Positions 25,993 through 34,706 are shown, counted from the first letter of the stretch. The stretch: 64,000 bases of DNA from Tunturibacter empetritectus (GCF_040358985.1 NZ_CP132932.1:2232001-2296000); one strand, 5' to 3'. The notes: generated by a model not told the origin, from the sequence alone. Numbers and translations are program-made.

Positions 25993-26820
25993 CTAGTTCA
26001 TCCAGCGTTTGTCGTTGGGGTTCTTGCGGAGTTCGTCGGGGTCGACGTAGCGGCCGTCCTTGTCGAAGTGGACCTCGCGGTTCTGCTTCTTCATGTAGAC
26101 CTCGAACTTGCGGGCGGCGCGGCGACGCTTCCAGCGGTAGTAGCGGTTGCGTACGCCGAAGTACTGCTCGGAGAGGCCGAAGGCGAGGCCGCGGCGGGGG
26201 GCGAACTTGACGTAGAGCGCGCCGCAGAGAGCGCCGGAGAGCTGGATGAGGGCGTTGAAGCTGTCGGCCTGTTTGAGGAGGATGGCGATGGCGATGAGGA
26301 TGTAGATCGCGACCATGTACTTGGCCTTGATGCGGAGGACAAACCAGAGGAGAAACTCCTGATCGCCGAAGATCATGGCGATGGCGACCATGAGGCCGAA
26401 GATGCCGGACCAGGCGCCGGCGGCGACGATGTCGGGGCGCAGGCCGAGAACGTGGGTGAAGGAGATGGCGGAGGCGAGGATGGCGCCGCCGATTACGGAG
26501 GTGAGGTAGAGCTCGGCCAGCCAGCGGCCGCCGAAGGAGGGCTCGAGGAGGGAGCCGGTGAACCAGAGGGTGAGCATGCCGAAGAGGATGCCGAGGATGC
26601 CCTGTTCGACGAAAGAGTAGGTGAGGAGTTGCCAGATTTCGCCGTGGAGGACGGCGAGGGGCTCGAGGATGACGTGGGCGAGGAGGACGGCTTGAAGTCC
26701 CGGGGCGAGCCAGCGGAGGAGAAGCAGGCCGAAGAAGGCGCCGACGTTCAGAAGGATGAGCTTGCGGGTGGTGCCTTCGAAGGCGGGAAGAGCGAGCGAG
26801 ATGGGGCCGGAACGGGGCAT
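25993..26820 (-). CDS. Rhomboid-like membrane protein, probably catalytically dead
   Basis: 275 residues with about six membrane helices. The rhomboid plan is clear: IWQLLTYSFVE before helix 2, LWFTGSLLEPSFG, and GAWSG (135-139) in helix 4 with the nucleophile Ser138. However, the helix 2 HxxxN that forms the oxyanion hole is GILFG (Gly77, Gly81), and the helix 6 catalytic His is Gln193 in LIQLSGALCGALY. The Ser-His dyad is therefore broken, as in iRhom-type pseudoproteases. A basic cytosolic tail of about 70 residues follows. Possible role: binding membrane proteins without cutting. Confidence 0.82.
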   Translation of the reverse strand: MPRSGPISLALPAFEGTTRKLILLNVGAFFGLLLLRWLAPGLQAVLLAHVILEPLAVLHGEIWQLLTYSFVEQGILGILFGMLTLWFTGSLLEPSFGGRWLAELYLTSVIGGAILASAISFTHVLGLRPDIVAAGAWSGIFGLMVAIAMIFGDQEFLLWFVLRIKAKYMVAIYILIAIAILLKQADSFNALIQLSGALCGALYVKFAPRRGLAFGLSEQYFGVRNRYYRWKRRRAARKFEVYMKKQNREVHFDKDGRYVDPDELRKNPNDKRWMN

Positions 26821-26878
26821 GGGTGCTTTCTTATTTCATCATAGGCTTGTGGTCGAGGGATGAAGTCGCGGATTTTCT

Positions 26879-27316
26879 TCAACTGCCAGCAGTTTTTAAT
26901 TCTGCCGAACCGCTGAGTTTTTCGTCGATTAGCCTCAGTTCTGCAAGGAAGCTGTCTAAGCTCGCAGGCTCGAAATCTACAATCGCAGTCGCAGATTGAG
27001 TTCCTTCCTGATCTCTGTAGTCGCCTTCTATGGTCGCGCGGAAAACGGAATGGCCAGCCAAGTCCTTGCAATAAAATTGCAATTGCACTGCTCCCCCAGC
27101 GTATTTGGATCCAAAGGCTCCAAATACTACCTCTCGAGCGTCTTTAGAATTGTTTGGAAATCCTTGCAGTGTGGCTGCTGCTTCCAATAACTGACCTCTT
27201 CCGACGTAAACATCCGCGCTACCGGAGAATTTTTTGTTGCCGGCAGTGATGTGTAGTTCGATCACGTCGTTGTCGTGATAGAGGTAAGTGCATTTAATGC
27301 CAGTTCTAATCGACAA
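26879..27316 (-). CDS. Hypothetical protein in a lower-GC patch
   Basis: 145 residues starting at TTG 27316, after GGCGAGG. No signal peptide. It reads as alternating beta strands (VIELHITAGNKKFSGSADVY, VQLQFYCKDL, VFRATIEGDY) ending in a helix (LDSFLAELRLIDEKL), so a small beta-rich cytosolic protein. The DNA from about 26.86 to 27.39 kb is visibly poorer in GC than its neighbours, which suggests recent acquisition. No homologous family recognised; the size and setting would suit an immunity or accessory protein. Confidence 0.6.
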   Translation of the reverse strand: MSIRTGIKCTYLYHDNDVIELHITAGNKKFSGSADVYVGRGQLLEAAATLQGFPNNSKDAREVVFGAFGSKYAGGAVQLQFYCKDLAGHSVFRATIEGDYRDQEGTQSATAIVDFEPASLDSFLAELRLIDEKLSGSAELKTAGS

Positions 27317-27390
27317 TCCAACCTCGCCTTCAATTCGAGACTAATCGGCTTGCGCCGGGAAATGATCAATTGCACAGAGCAAATCGGATG

Positions 27391-28938
27391 CTACTGGTTT
27401 ATCGACGGTTTGGTTGTGGGGGCTAGTTGCTGGTTTCGCTGTGGGGTGGGCAGGACGGCTATGCTGCGGTGGCCGGCTGGGTCTACGGAGCGGACGGCGA
27501 AGACTACGTTGTCTTTGGAGATGGCCAACTTGAGGCTTAGGGCGGAGCCGGCGGATTCGGAGTCGGTCCAGACGGGCTGGTCAGTCTCGCGAAAGACGAC
27601 CTCGTAGGTGGTGTTGGCGGGAGCGCCGGCGGGAGGCTGCCAGGTGAGCTCCGTGTTGTTGTCGAGAGCGGGGGTGAGGATGCGGACGTTCTGCGGCTGG
27701 CCGGGCGCTGAGGCGAGGGTGGCGAGGGTGGCGGCGTTGAGACGGGCTACGTTGGCGACGTAGGAGAAGTCGACGTACTGGAGGAGGTCACCGTATTGGG
27801 TGCCGTCTTCGGTGCGAACGTTCTGGTGCTGGTGGTCGAAGTTTTCGGTCCACTCGGTGAAGCGGACGGCGGCAAAGCCCTCCTGGTTGAAGCTGGTGTG
27901 GTCGCCGCCGCGGAGGAAACGGTCGCGACGGAAGATGAGGACAGGGTGGAAGGCGGGGACCATGCGCATGAGGTTGTTGTGGACGCGGCTGCCTGGGGGG
28001 TTGGGCGCATGCTGCGAGGTGGGGCGGAGGTAGGTGGAGGAGACGTCGACGATGGCGCGGGCCAGCTCGCGGGAGGGGGAGTCGCCTTCGGCCCCGAGGG
28101 ATTCGATGGCGCGGAGCTGCTCGGGGGTGGCGTTGGCGGGGATGCCTTCGGAGAAGACGCGGACGGTGGTCTTGTCCTGGAAGTTTGGGGGTGTGGAGTT
28201 GCCGGGGGTGGTGTCGCCGCCGACGATGTCGTTGTTGAGGACGGCTTCTAGCTGCCAGTGTTCTTCGCGGGCGAGTTTGGCGAGGTGGGCGCTGCCGTTG
28301 AGACCCTGCTCTTCGCCGGCTACGGCTACGAAGACGATGGTGCTGGGGAACTTTAGTTTGGAGAGGACGCGGGCGGACTCGAGGGAGACGGCTACTCCGC
28401 TGGCGTCGTCGTTAGCTCCGGGGGCTGGGTCGTGGGTGTTTTCGTTTTTGGAGTTGCGAGAGTCGTAGTGGCCGGTGACAAGGACCATGCGGGCGGCCTG
28501 GGCGGGGTCGGTGCCGCGGAGGATGGCGTAGACGTTTGAGATCTTTGTGGGTTTGGTGATGCGGGCGTTGGGCGCGGTGCCGGCGGGTTCGGTGAAGGTG
28601 TCGCGTTTGACTTCGAGGCAGTTGCTGCAGGCGGCGGAGATGGATTTGAACTCGGATTCGATCCAATCGGCTGCGGCGTTGACGCCGGTGTTGGGGGCGA
28701 GGTCGGTGTCCAGGCTGGAGAGAGTGCTCCGGTTGTTGAAGGAGACGAGTTTGGTGATGGTGGCTTTGATGTGGTCGGGTGAGACTTGGGCGAGGGCGGC
28801 GGCGATGGCGGGGTCGGCCGGTGCGGGGGTGATGGGTTTGCCGGTGGGGAGTGGTTGTTGCGCGTGAAGGAGGGTGCAGGCGAGAGCAGAGGTTGCGAGG
28901 AGGCGAGAGAGGGCTGGGCGTGCGGATCGAGCGATCAC
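27391..28938 (-). CDS. Secreted M28-family zinc aminopeptidase with fibronectin-like C-terminus
   Basis: 515 residues, GTG start with AAGGAG 7 bases upstream. A signal peptide ends near LLHAQQ (about 27). The co-catalytic two-zinc site is readable: His in TGHYDSR, bridging Asp in GANDDASG, Glu pair in AGEEQG, Asp in NNDIVGG and a last His in GGDHTSF. Residues about 415-500 (QPQNVRILTP, ELTWQPPAG, YEVVFRETD) form a fibronectin type III-like module. It cleaves N-terminal residues of peptides outside the cytoplasm, feeding amino-acid uptake. Confidence 0.92.
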   Translation of the reverse strand: MIARSARPALSRLLATSALACTLLHAQQPLPTGKPITPAPADPAIAAALAQVSPDHIKATITKLVSFNNRSTLSSLDTDLAPNTGVNAAADWIESEFKSISAACSNCLEVKRDTFTEPAGTAPNARITKPTKISNVYAILRGTDPAQAARMVLVTGHYDSRNSKNENTHDPAPGANDDASGVAVSLESARVLSKLKFPSTIVFVAVAGEEQGLNGSAHLAKLAREEHWQLEAVLNNDIVGGDTTPGNSTPPNFQDKTTVRVFSEGIPANATPEQLRAIESLGAEGDSPSRELARAIVDVSSTYLRPTSQHAPNPPGSRVHNNLMRMVPAFHPVLIFRRDRFLRGGDHTSFNQEGFAAVRFTEWTENFDHQHQNVRTEDGTQYGDLLQYVDFSYVANVARLNAATLATLASAPGQPQNVRILTPALDNNTELTWQPPAGAPANTTYEVVFRETDQPVWTDSESAGSALSLKLAISKDNVVFAVRSVDPAGHRSIAVLPTPQRNQQLAPTTKPSINQ

Positions 28939-29107
28939 GAAATTTCTCCTTGTGCAAAAAACCGAAGTACGGGGTAGATCGTATGCTTGACGTGGGAGCG
29001 GGAGGGCCGCTAAATAATAGCAAGGGTAAATAGCAAGGACGTCCCCGGGGATGTTCCTGTAATCCTATAGACGGGCGAGTGGGCCCAAAGATCCTGGAGG
29101 CACGATC

Positions 29108-29308
29108 ATGGCTGTTGTTTGTCCTGAATGCGATAACCCGATTGTGGTTGACGTAGATGAGGTGGAAGAGGGAGAGACGGTGCAGTGCGATGAGTGCGGC
29201 GTCGATCTCGAGGTGGTTTCTGTGGATCCGCTGGAGCTGGCGGCTGTCGACGAGGCGGGTTATGACGATGAAGATGTGACGCATACCGACGAAGAGGAAG
29301 AGGAGTAA
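29108..29308 (+). CDS. LysW-like amino-group carrier / zinc-ribbon protein
   Basis: 66 residues with GGAGG before the ATG. CPEC (5-8) and CDEC (27-30) form a zinc ribbon, and the segment [14 protein letters not shown] is nearly identical to that of LysW, the carrier protein that holds aminoadipate or glutamate during lysine or arginine synthesis in Thermus and archaea. The usual EDWGE end, whose last Glu carries the substrate, is replaced by a DEEEEE tail that still ends in Glu. No lysX, lysZ or argX is nearby. It may carry another amino acid, or be a carrier-derived zinc protein. Confidence 0.8.
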   Translation: MAVVCPECDNPIVVDVDEVEEGETVQCDECGVDLEVVSVDPLELAAVDEAGYDDEDVTHTDEEEEE

Positions 29309-29346
29309 CGGCTGATCTGGATGGGGATAGCCGTATACTGAAAACT

Positions 29347-29733
29347 ATGAAGCGTACCGGGTTCTTGCTCCGTTCGTCTGCTGGTAAAGTGATCCTCGCC
29401 TTTTGTTCGATGGTGGTTGTCGCGGGTGCTGTGCTGTCGGTCTATGCGGTGGCGGAGCAGCGGGGCCCTGTGCAGCGGGTTGTGCAGGGCAAGGTGATGG
29501 ATAGCGGCGGGGCGATTGTGAAGGGTGCGGTGGTTTATCTGAAGGATGACCATAGCCTGACGGTGAAGAGCTACTTTTCCGATGACGAGGGCGGCTACCG
29601 GTTTGGGCAGCTGGCGCAGAATACCGACTATGAGATCTGGGCGGAGAGTAATGGGAAGAAGAGCGCCGTGAAGACGATCAGCTCGTTCGATAACAAGAAT
29701 CAGTTTTTTATTGATTTGAAGATTGGGAAGTAG
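29347..29733 (+). CDS. Exported carboxypeptidase-regulatory-like domain protein
   Basis: 128 residues. A basic start and a hydrophobic run ([20 protein letters not shown], about 15-34) form a signal peptide or anchor. The rest is one beta-sandwich domain of the CarboxypepD_reg type: [21 protein letters not shown], then [20 protein letters not shown]. Such domains act in adhesion or carbohydrate binding. It lies 38 bases after the LysW-like gene on the same strand, and a repeat element follows. Confidence 0.85.
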   Translation: MKRTGFLLRSSAGKVILAFCSMVVVAGAVLSVYAVAEQRGPVQRVVQGKVMDSGGAIVKGAVVYLKDDHSLTVKSYFSDDEGGYRFGQLAQNTDYEIWAESNGKKSAVKTISSFDNKNQFFIDLKIGK

Positions 29734-29764
29734 CTCGCCCTGGTCTCGTACAGATAAAAGATAT

Positions 29765-29863
29765 GTCCTGCCGGACGGGCCTCCTGCGCGGAGTGCGGTC
29801 ACTTCGTGACTTGTATACCTTGTCCTGGTTTGGTCGACATGCTTGGTCCTCCCTTTGGTCGGA
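29765..29863. repeat. REPIN-like element, copy 3 (half)
   Basis: Left half only: GTCCTGCCGGACGGGCC, GTCAC-TTC-GTGAC hairpin, TTGTATACC, then TTGGTCCTCCCTTTGGTCGGA. It lies in the convergent gap between the exported domain protein and the ferritin-like gene. Confidence 0.85.
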
Positions 29864-29894
29864 AGGAGGACCTTTGGCTGGTTGCGGGAACGCG

Positions 29895-30374
29895 CTAGTC
29901 GGCGATGCCTGGGTTGGGTGGGTCTACGCCCAGGGCTGTGGCTAAGGCGATGAGGTGGTCCTGCTCTTGCATGAGGATCTCGCGGATAGATTCGCCGATG
30001 GCGAACTCGTTGAGCTCGTCACACTGCCGGATGCGGCGGCGATAGTTTCGGATGGTCTCGGTCTCGTTTTCGAGGTCAAAGCTGAGCATGTCCTCGTTCT
30101 TTTCTGAGGTCTTTACAGGCTTCGGGGTGACGGAGGGCATGCCGCCGAGATAGTCGATGTGGTTGGCCAAGGCGATGGCGTGGGCAAGCTCTTCGGTGGC
30201 GTGGACCGCGAGCTCGTCGGCGATGTTCATGTACTGGGCGCCTTTGAGGACCTGCGAATAGTTCACGTAGGCGATGATGGCCTGATATTCGCGGGAGAGA
30301 TCTTCGTTGAGGAGGTCGATTAGTTTTTCGCGGGTGATGGCGGTGGGTGTTGCGCTTGCTTTTTGGTCTGACAT
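29895..30374 (-). CDS. Ferritin-like / bacterioferritin-type protein
   Basis: 159 residues, a four-helix bundle. Candidate di-iron ligands are in order: Glu in LNEDLSREY (helix 1), ExxH in ATEELAHA (helix 2), Glu in ENETETIRNYR (helix 3) and ExxH in LMQEQDHL (helix 4). It should oxidise and possibly store iron or quench peroxide. GGAGAATTC precedes the ATG. It differs from classical Bfr by lacking an obvious haem-ligand Met context, so a bacterioferritin-like or DUF892-like role is possible. Confidence 0.85.
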   Translation of the reverse strand: MSDQKASATPTAITREKLIDLLNEDLSREYQAIIAYVNYSQVLKGAQYMNIADELAVHATEELAHAIALANHIDYLGGMPSVTPKPVKTSEKNEDMLSFDLENETETIRNYRRRIRQCDELNEFAIGESIREILMQEQDHLIALATALGVDPPNPGIAD

Positions 30375-30556
30375 GAATTCTCCAGTTGATTCTGCGGTAA
30401 TGGTCTCGCTTGTGAGATGCAGGAATGGAAGTGCACGTTGGGGCGGCGACGGACGAATCGGCTCGCTGCGTTAACAGCTGCGACAGCAGATTCCTCCGCG
30501 TTGTTGCGGAATGACCAAGGACAGCCAGATAAACAGCAATGCCAGCAAACGGGTAG

Positions 30557-31465
30557 CTAAACGGGGAAGGACTGTAGCCAGGTGCGGAAGGCTGGGCCCA
30601 GGTCTTTGTGTTTGAGAGCGTACTCTACGGTGGCGCGGAGGTAGCCTTGTTTGTCGCCGGCGTCGTGACGCTTGCCTTCGTAGACGAAGCCGTAGACTTT
30701 TTCGTGCTGGAGGAGGGCCTTGATGCCGTCGGTGAGCTGGAGTTCTCCGCCTGCGCCGGGGGTGATGTGCTCGAGCATGTCGAAGATGCGCGGGGTGAGA
30801 ATGTAACGGCCGATGATCGCATTCTGCGAGGGCGCGTCTTCGGGTTTGGGTTTTTCGACGAGATTTTTGACGGCGAGCAAGCGCGGGTTTTTGGGGTCGG
30901 GCGTGCAGTCGAGGCAGCCGTAGTTCTGGATGGCCGCGCCTTCGACGATCTCTGAGCCGAGGATGCTGGACATCTCTCCGTTCGCGGCTTGGGTTTCGTT
31001 GAACGCTTCGACCATCTGCTTCATGCAGGGGGTGGTGGCGTCGACGAGGTCGTCGGGGAGGAGGACGGCAAAGGGCTCGTTGCCGACGAGCTCTTTGGCC
31101 ATGAGGACGGCGTGTCCGAGGCCGAGGGGTTCGGGCTGGCGGGTGTAGGTGATCTTGGCGAGTTTAGAGACCGAGCGGGCGATTTCGAGGAGGGCGGTTT
31201 TGTTCTTGGCGGCGAGGGAGGCTTCGAGCTCGGGGCTGGAGTCGAAGTGATCTTCCATGGTGGACTTGCCGCGGCCGGTGACGATGATGATCTCGGTGCA
31301 GCCGGCGGCTACGGCCTCTTCGACGCCATACTGGATGAGCGGCTTGTCGACGAGACATAGCATCTCTTTGGGCATGGCTTTGGTGGCGGGAAGGAAGCGG
31401 GTGCCCATCCCTGCGGCAGGGAAGACGGCTTTGCGGATTTTTTGGGGAGTCATGTTTGATGTCAT
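30557..31465 (-). CDS. galU: UTP--glucose-1-phosphate uridylyltransferase
   Basis: 302 residues. It makes UDP-glucose for cell-envelope polysaccharides. The nucleotide-binding loop AVFPAAGMGTRFLPATK, then PLIQYGVEEAVAAG, LPDDLVDA and a C-terminal GKRHDAGDKQGYL are diagnostic. Two ATG codons (31465 and 31453) are both possible; the second begins MTPQKIRKAV, closer to the usual family length. Neither has a Shine-Dalgarno sequence, so translation may start on a leaderless or weakly led mRNA. Confidence 0.94.
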   Translation of the reverse strand: MTSNMTPQKIRKAVFPAAGMGTRFLPATKAMPKEMLCLVDKPLIQYGVEEAVAAGCTEIIIVTGRGKSTMEDHFDSSPELEASLAAKNKTALLEIARSVSKLAKITYTRQPEPLGLGHAVLMAKELVGNEPFAVLLPDDLVDATTPCMKQMVEAFNETQAANGEMSSILGSEIVEGAAIQNYGCLDCTPDPKNPRLLAVKNLVEKPKPEDAPSQNAIIGRYILTPRIFDMLEHITPGAGGELQLTDGIKALLQHEKVYGFVYEGKRHDAGDKQGYLRATVEYALKHKDLGPAFRTWLQSFPV

Positions 31466-31603
31466 CAATTTTGTTGGATGCAGGTTGACTTTGAAAATGC
31501 TAACAGGGCTGGAGGAATGGTGGAATAGCCCGATCGGGTCGGGAAGAAAGTTGGATCTTTGAAATCAGTAGGGCAGCTTTTATGGGCGGTTGGGCTAAGG
31601 AGA

Positions 31604-31936
31604 CTATGCCGTAAGTGCGGGGTTGAGTTTGTACGATTTTTTTATCGGCTTGGCCCGCTGAATGCGCGATAGACGTTTGGGGGTGTGCATGGCTTCCCAC
31701 AGATCTGTCCGGCGCTGTGTGTTCAGCCAGAAGTTGGCGGAGTTGCCGAAGACACGCCCCAGGATCAAGGCAGTATCTGCGGTGATGGCGCGGCGGTTAC
31801 GGCACAGCTCATTGATATGTTTCCGTGGCAGTCCCGCTTTTTCTGCTAACTCGATCTGAGTTATGTTGAGCGGTTCCATGAACTCTTCCGTCAACATCTC
31901 ACCTACTGTGACTGGCTTTCTTTTTGTGTTCAACAT
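31604..31936 (-). CDS. higA: HigA-type antitoxin
   Basis: 110 residues. An XRE helix-turn-helix of the HigA addiction-module type: VTVGEMLTEEFMEPLNITQ, then LAEKAGLPRKHINELCRNRR and FWLNTQRRTDLWEA. It should bind the HigB toxin and repress the operon. CGGAGAA stands 6 bases before the ATG. It follows the toxin gene after 48 bases, the toxin-first order typical of higBA. Confidence 0.92.
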   Translation of the reverse strand: MLNTKRKPVTVGEMLTEEFMEPLNITQIELAEKAGLPRKHINELCRNRRAITADTALILGRVFGNSANFWLNTQRRTDLWEAMHTPKRLSRIQRAKPIKKSYKLNPALTA

Positions 31937-31984
31937 AGAGGTTCTCCGATACCGGCTTCCAGATTCAAACTGACAGCATGATGT

Positions 31985-32275
31985 TCAGCGATAAGAATGA
32001 TTGTCTAAGTAGACTTGAGCAGCTTTGCCGCCGCTCCATTGGAATACCAGCCGCCATTGATTGTTGACCCTGATTGAGTGCCAATCCTCCAATTTACCTT
32101 TCAACTTCTCGAAGTGGTTGCTGGGTGGGACGCGAAGGTCTGCGTCGCTGGTTGCATCGTCGAGCAACTGCAATTTGCGGAATAGCCTGTCTTCGAGGTC
32201 GGCAGGGATTCTCTTCGAACGAGTATCGTTTTCGAAGAAGTTCCTGAGCCAGGTTTCGCGCCAACTCGTAATCAT
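31985..32275 (-). CDS. higB: HigB-type mRNA interferase toxin
   Basis: 96 residues of the RelE/HigB fold: MITSWRETWLRNFFE, RIPADLEDRLFRKLQLLDDA, then RVPPSNHFEKLKGKLEDW and SIRVNNQWRLVF with the C-terminal SYR. HigB enzymes cut mRNA on the ribosome. The ATG at 32275 lacks a ribosome site and a -10-like TACAGT stands 8 bases upstream, so a leaderless transcript is plausible. An inverted repeat, probably the operator, covers that -10. Confidence 0.92.
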   Translation of the reverse strand: MITSWRETWLRNFFENDTRSKRIPADLEDRLFRKLQLLDDATSDADLRVPPSNHFEKLKGKLEDWHSIRVNNQWRLVFQWSGGKAAQVYLDNHSYR

Positions 32276-32282
32276 TGTACGG

Positions 32283-32307
32283 CACTGTACCACACAGCGG
32301 TACAGTG
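32283..32307. promoter_or_regulatory. Predicted HigA operator
   Basis: A perfect inverted repeat of 9 bp (CACTGTACC and GGTACAGTG) with a 7-base spacer, directly upstream of higB and overlapping its likely -10. The position fits autorepression by HigA. The repeat is seen; HigA binding is inferred. Confidence 0.6.
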
Positions 32308-32312
32308 TCCTA

Positions 32313-34109
32313 TTACAGGACGGGGGAGTCGTCGTGGAGCATGGCTTTGCGGACGATTTTGATGGGGGCGAATCCCTGACGCATGAAGTTGTCGTGGAAG
32401 TCCTGGAGGTTGAAGGCTGCGCCTTGTTTTTTCATCATGTCGGCGCGGAGCTTCATGATTTGGAGCTTGCCGAGGGTGTAGTAGAGGTAAGTGGCGTCGG
32501 CGGTGCCACGCTTGGTTTCGACGAGGCCGACGGAGTGGGACTGATAGCCGTCGGTGACGAAGAAGTTGACGGCCTGGTCGATCGTCCACTGACCTCCGGG
32601 GGTGCCCAGGCCGGTGTGGAGCTTGATGGAGTTGACGAAGCGGGCGTCGCGGAGGAGGGCGTCCTGAATCTGGCCGAGGCGGATGAGTTTGGCTTCGCGC
32701 TCGTTCTGCGCGCCGGTGCCGGGTTGGCCGTAGCCCTGGTCGAGCATCATCTGCTCGGTGTAGTGAGCCCAGCCTTCGATATTGGTGCTGGCGCCGAGGA
32801 TCTTGCGAATGGTAGAGGGGAACTGCGGGGTCCAGAGGAACTGGATGTAGTGGCCGGGGTAGGCCTCGTGGACACTGGTGGAGATGATGGTGCCGACGTT
32901 GAACTCGGACATGTGTTCGGCGATGTGTTCGGGAGTCCAGGTTTTTTCAGGCAGCGTGACGTTGAAGTAGGCCTTGGTGGAGTGGGTCTCGAAGGGGCCG
33001 GGCGGGTCCATGGAGGCCGAGGTGGTGGCGCGCTCGAAGGGCGGGGTCTCCTCTAAGGTGGGCTCGACCTTGGAGGGGATGGTGATGATGTGGTGGGTGT
33101 TGATGAAGTCGATGAGGCTGGAGAAGGTGTCGTTGAAGGTGCTGAGGAGCTTGTCGGGTGCGGGGTGGATGGTGGCTAGTTCGGCGAGGACTTGTTGCGG
33201 GGTTTTGGTGGGGTCGACTTCTTTCGCGACGCGGGCGAACTCGGCCTGGTTTTTGTGCAGGTCGGCGTAGGCGATCTCGAGGAGGTGATCGAGGGGGATG
33301 TCTACCATCTCGTCGTAGCTGAGTTTTTTGGCGAAGGTGTCGGCGCCGAACTTGAAGTCGCCGTTGGAGCGAGGGAGGAGATCGGATTTGAGCCAGGCTT
33401 CGTAGGACTTGAGGGCTTCGATGACAGCGGCGTTCGATTTGGCGAAGGCGGACTTGGTGTCGGGGTCGGTGGCGTCAGTGAATGCGGAGGGGACGTCGTT
33501 CTGGAAGAAGCTTATGTCGCCGTCGAGTTGTTCCAGGGCTATTTCGGTGTAGATGTGCGGAGGGTTTTTGAGATTTTTGCGAGCTTCGAGGAGGACCTGC
33601 GGCATCTGGTCTTCGCGGGCTATGAGGGATTTGAGGCGTGTGTCGGCGGAGGCGTAGGGCCGCTCCATGATGACGAAGGCGGAGGCGGTGATGCCGGTGG
33701 AGTAGTTGTCGGGATTCTTCTCCCAGGGGCGGATGACCTCGAGGGTGAGGAGGGTGCTGCGGATGTTGTTGAGGAGGATGGCGCGGTCGCCGGCTACGGA
33801 GGCGTCGAGTGCGGAGGGGTCGATGGCTTCGACTTTCTTCTCGTAGGTGTGGAGAGCGGCGATTTGTTTCTGGATGTTGGCGGCGGAGTAGTCTTCGAGC
33901 TTGTCGTCGTACTGATGGAGGCCCGCGGAGGTGCCGGCGGTGGGGCCGAAGTGGAAGTAGACGTCGGAGAAGTACTGGTCGGCGAGGTAGTTGAAGGTCT
34001 GAACGCCGCCGTCGGCTGAAACATGCTGGGCTTGGGCGAGCCGCATGCCGGGGAGGAGGGCGAGAGCGGCGACGAAGAGAGCTTTGGAGGCAAAGATGCG
34101 GCTGGTCAT
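32313..34109 (-). CDS. Secreted DUF885 family protein (gluzincin-like peptidase)
   Basis: 598 residues with a signal peptide (ALFVAALALLPGMRLAQAQ, cut near residue 28). The family signature HEAYPGH (about residue 420) resembles an HExxH zinc site, followed by a downstream Glu-rich helix (GWAHYTEQMMLDQ). DUF885 proteins are predicted metallopeptidases; several are secreted. It lies 14 bases downstream of the cupin gene, so the two form an operon. Confidence 0.9.
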   Translation of the reverse strand: MTSRIFASKALFVAALALLPGMRLAQAQHVSADGGVQTFNYLADQYFSDVYFHFGPTAGTSAGLHQYDDKLEDYSAANIQKQIAALHTYEKKVEAIDPSALDASVAGDRAILLNNIRSTLLTLEVIRPWEKNPDNYSTGITASAFVIMERPYASADTRLKSLIAREDQMPQVLLEARKNLKNPPHIYTEIALEQLDGDISFFQNDVPSAFTDATDPDTKSAFAKSNAAVIEALKSYEAWLKSDLLPRSNGDFKFGADTFAKKLSYDEMVDIPLDHLLEIAYADLHKNQAEFARVAKEVDPTKTPQQVLAELATIHPAPDKLLSTFNDTFSSLIDFINTHHIITIPSKVEPTLEETPPFERATTSASMDPPGPFETHSTKAYFNVTLPEKTWTPEHIAEHMSEFNVGTIISTSVHEAYPGHYIQFLWTPQFPSTIRKILGASTNIEGWAHYTEQMMLDQGYGQPGTGAQNEREAKLIRLGQIQDALLRDARFVNSIKLHTGLGTPGGQWTIDQAVNFFVTDGYQSHSVGLVETKRGTADATYLYYTLGKLQIMKLRADMMKKQGAAFNLQDFHDNFMRQGFAPIKIVRKAMLHDDSPVL

Positions 34110-34123
34110 GAGGTGCGACCAGT

Positions 34124-34597
34124 TTACGGCAGAGTAAGGATCAGTGGGCCGTGATCCTGGACGGGCGGGGACGGGAGGCCCGCCGGGATGACGTCGTAAT
34201 GGGCCATGACGCTGCCGATGTCGGCGAGATTGGGTGGGTCTTCTGCTTTGAGGATGCGGGAGAGCTCGTGGAAGTACTCGGGACCGAGGAGGCCGGGGGT
34301 GAGCAGGCAGATGATGCGGGCGGTTTGCTGCTGATCGTTGAGGTAGGAGTGTACGGTGCCGCGCGGAATGCGGAGATGCTGTCCGGGATGGAGGGTGATT
34401 TTGCGCTGGTCGACGATCCAGGTCGTGATGCCGTTCATCGCAAAGACCGTCTCTTCGGATTCGCGGTGAAGGTGGGGGATGTTGAGGTGAGCGTGAGGTG
34501 GGATGAGGAGCTCGAAGACGTCCGCGGCACCCTGGGTCTCATGGCGGCTCTGAAGGAAGGTGATGGTGAGTTTACCGATCTGGATGGGCTGATGCAT
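34124..34597 (-). CDS. Cupin domain protein
   Basis: 157 residues, a single cupin barrel. Motif 1 is PHAHLNIPHLHRESEETVFA with three His and one Glu, motif 2 is PGQHLRIPRGTVHSY with a His, so a metal site is complete. It could be a dioxygenase, isomerase or sensor; the substrate cannot be told. No signal peptide. GGGAAAGGG precedes the ATG, and the DUF885 peptidase follows after 14 bases. Confidence 0.88.
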   Translation of the reverse strand: MHQPIQIGKLTITFLQSRHETQGAADVFELLIPPHAHLNIPHLHRESEETVFAMNGITTWIVDQRKITLHPGQHLRIPRGTVHSYLNDQQQTARIICLLTPGLLGPEYFHELSRILKAEDPPNLADIGSVMAHYDVIPAGLPSPPVQDHGPLILTLP

Positions 34598-34706
34598 AAG
34601 ACCCTTTCCCGTCTCGATACGAGGAGGACGGCTTCGGTGACTGCTTATTAGGACACCGAGTGGAGGAAAAGGTTACGGAGAGCAGGGAGGAGCTGCGTTC
34701 AGGGCG

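Noticed and set aside
26068..26844. 258-codon open frame on + across the rhomboid-like gene
   Set aside because: Gly/Glu/Asp-rich antisense reading of membrane-protein codons; no start site or domain. Similar antisense frames occur over mfd, DUF885, M28 and the FNT gene.
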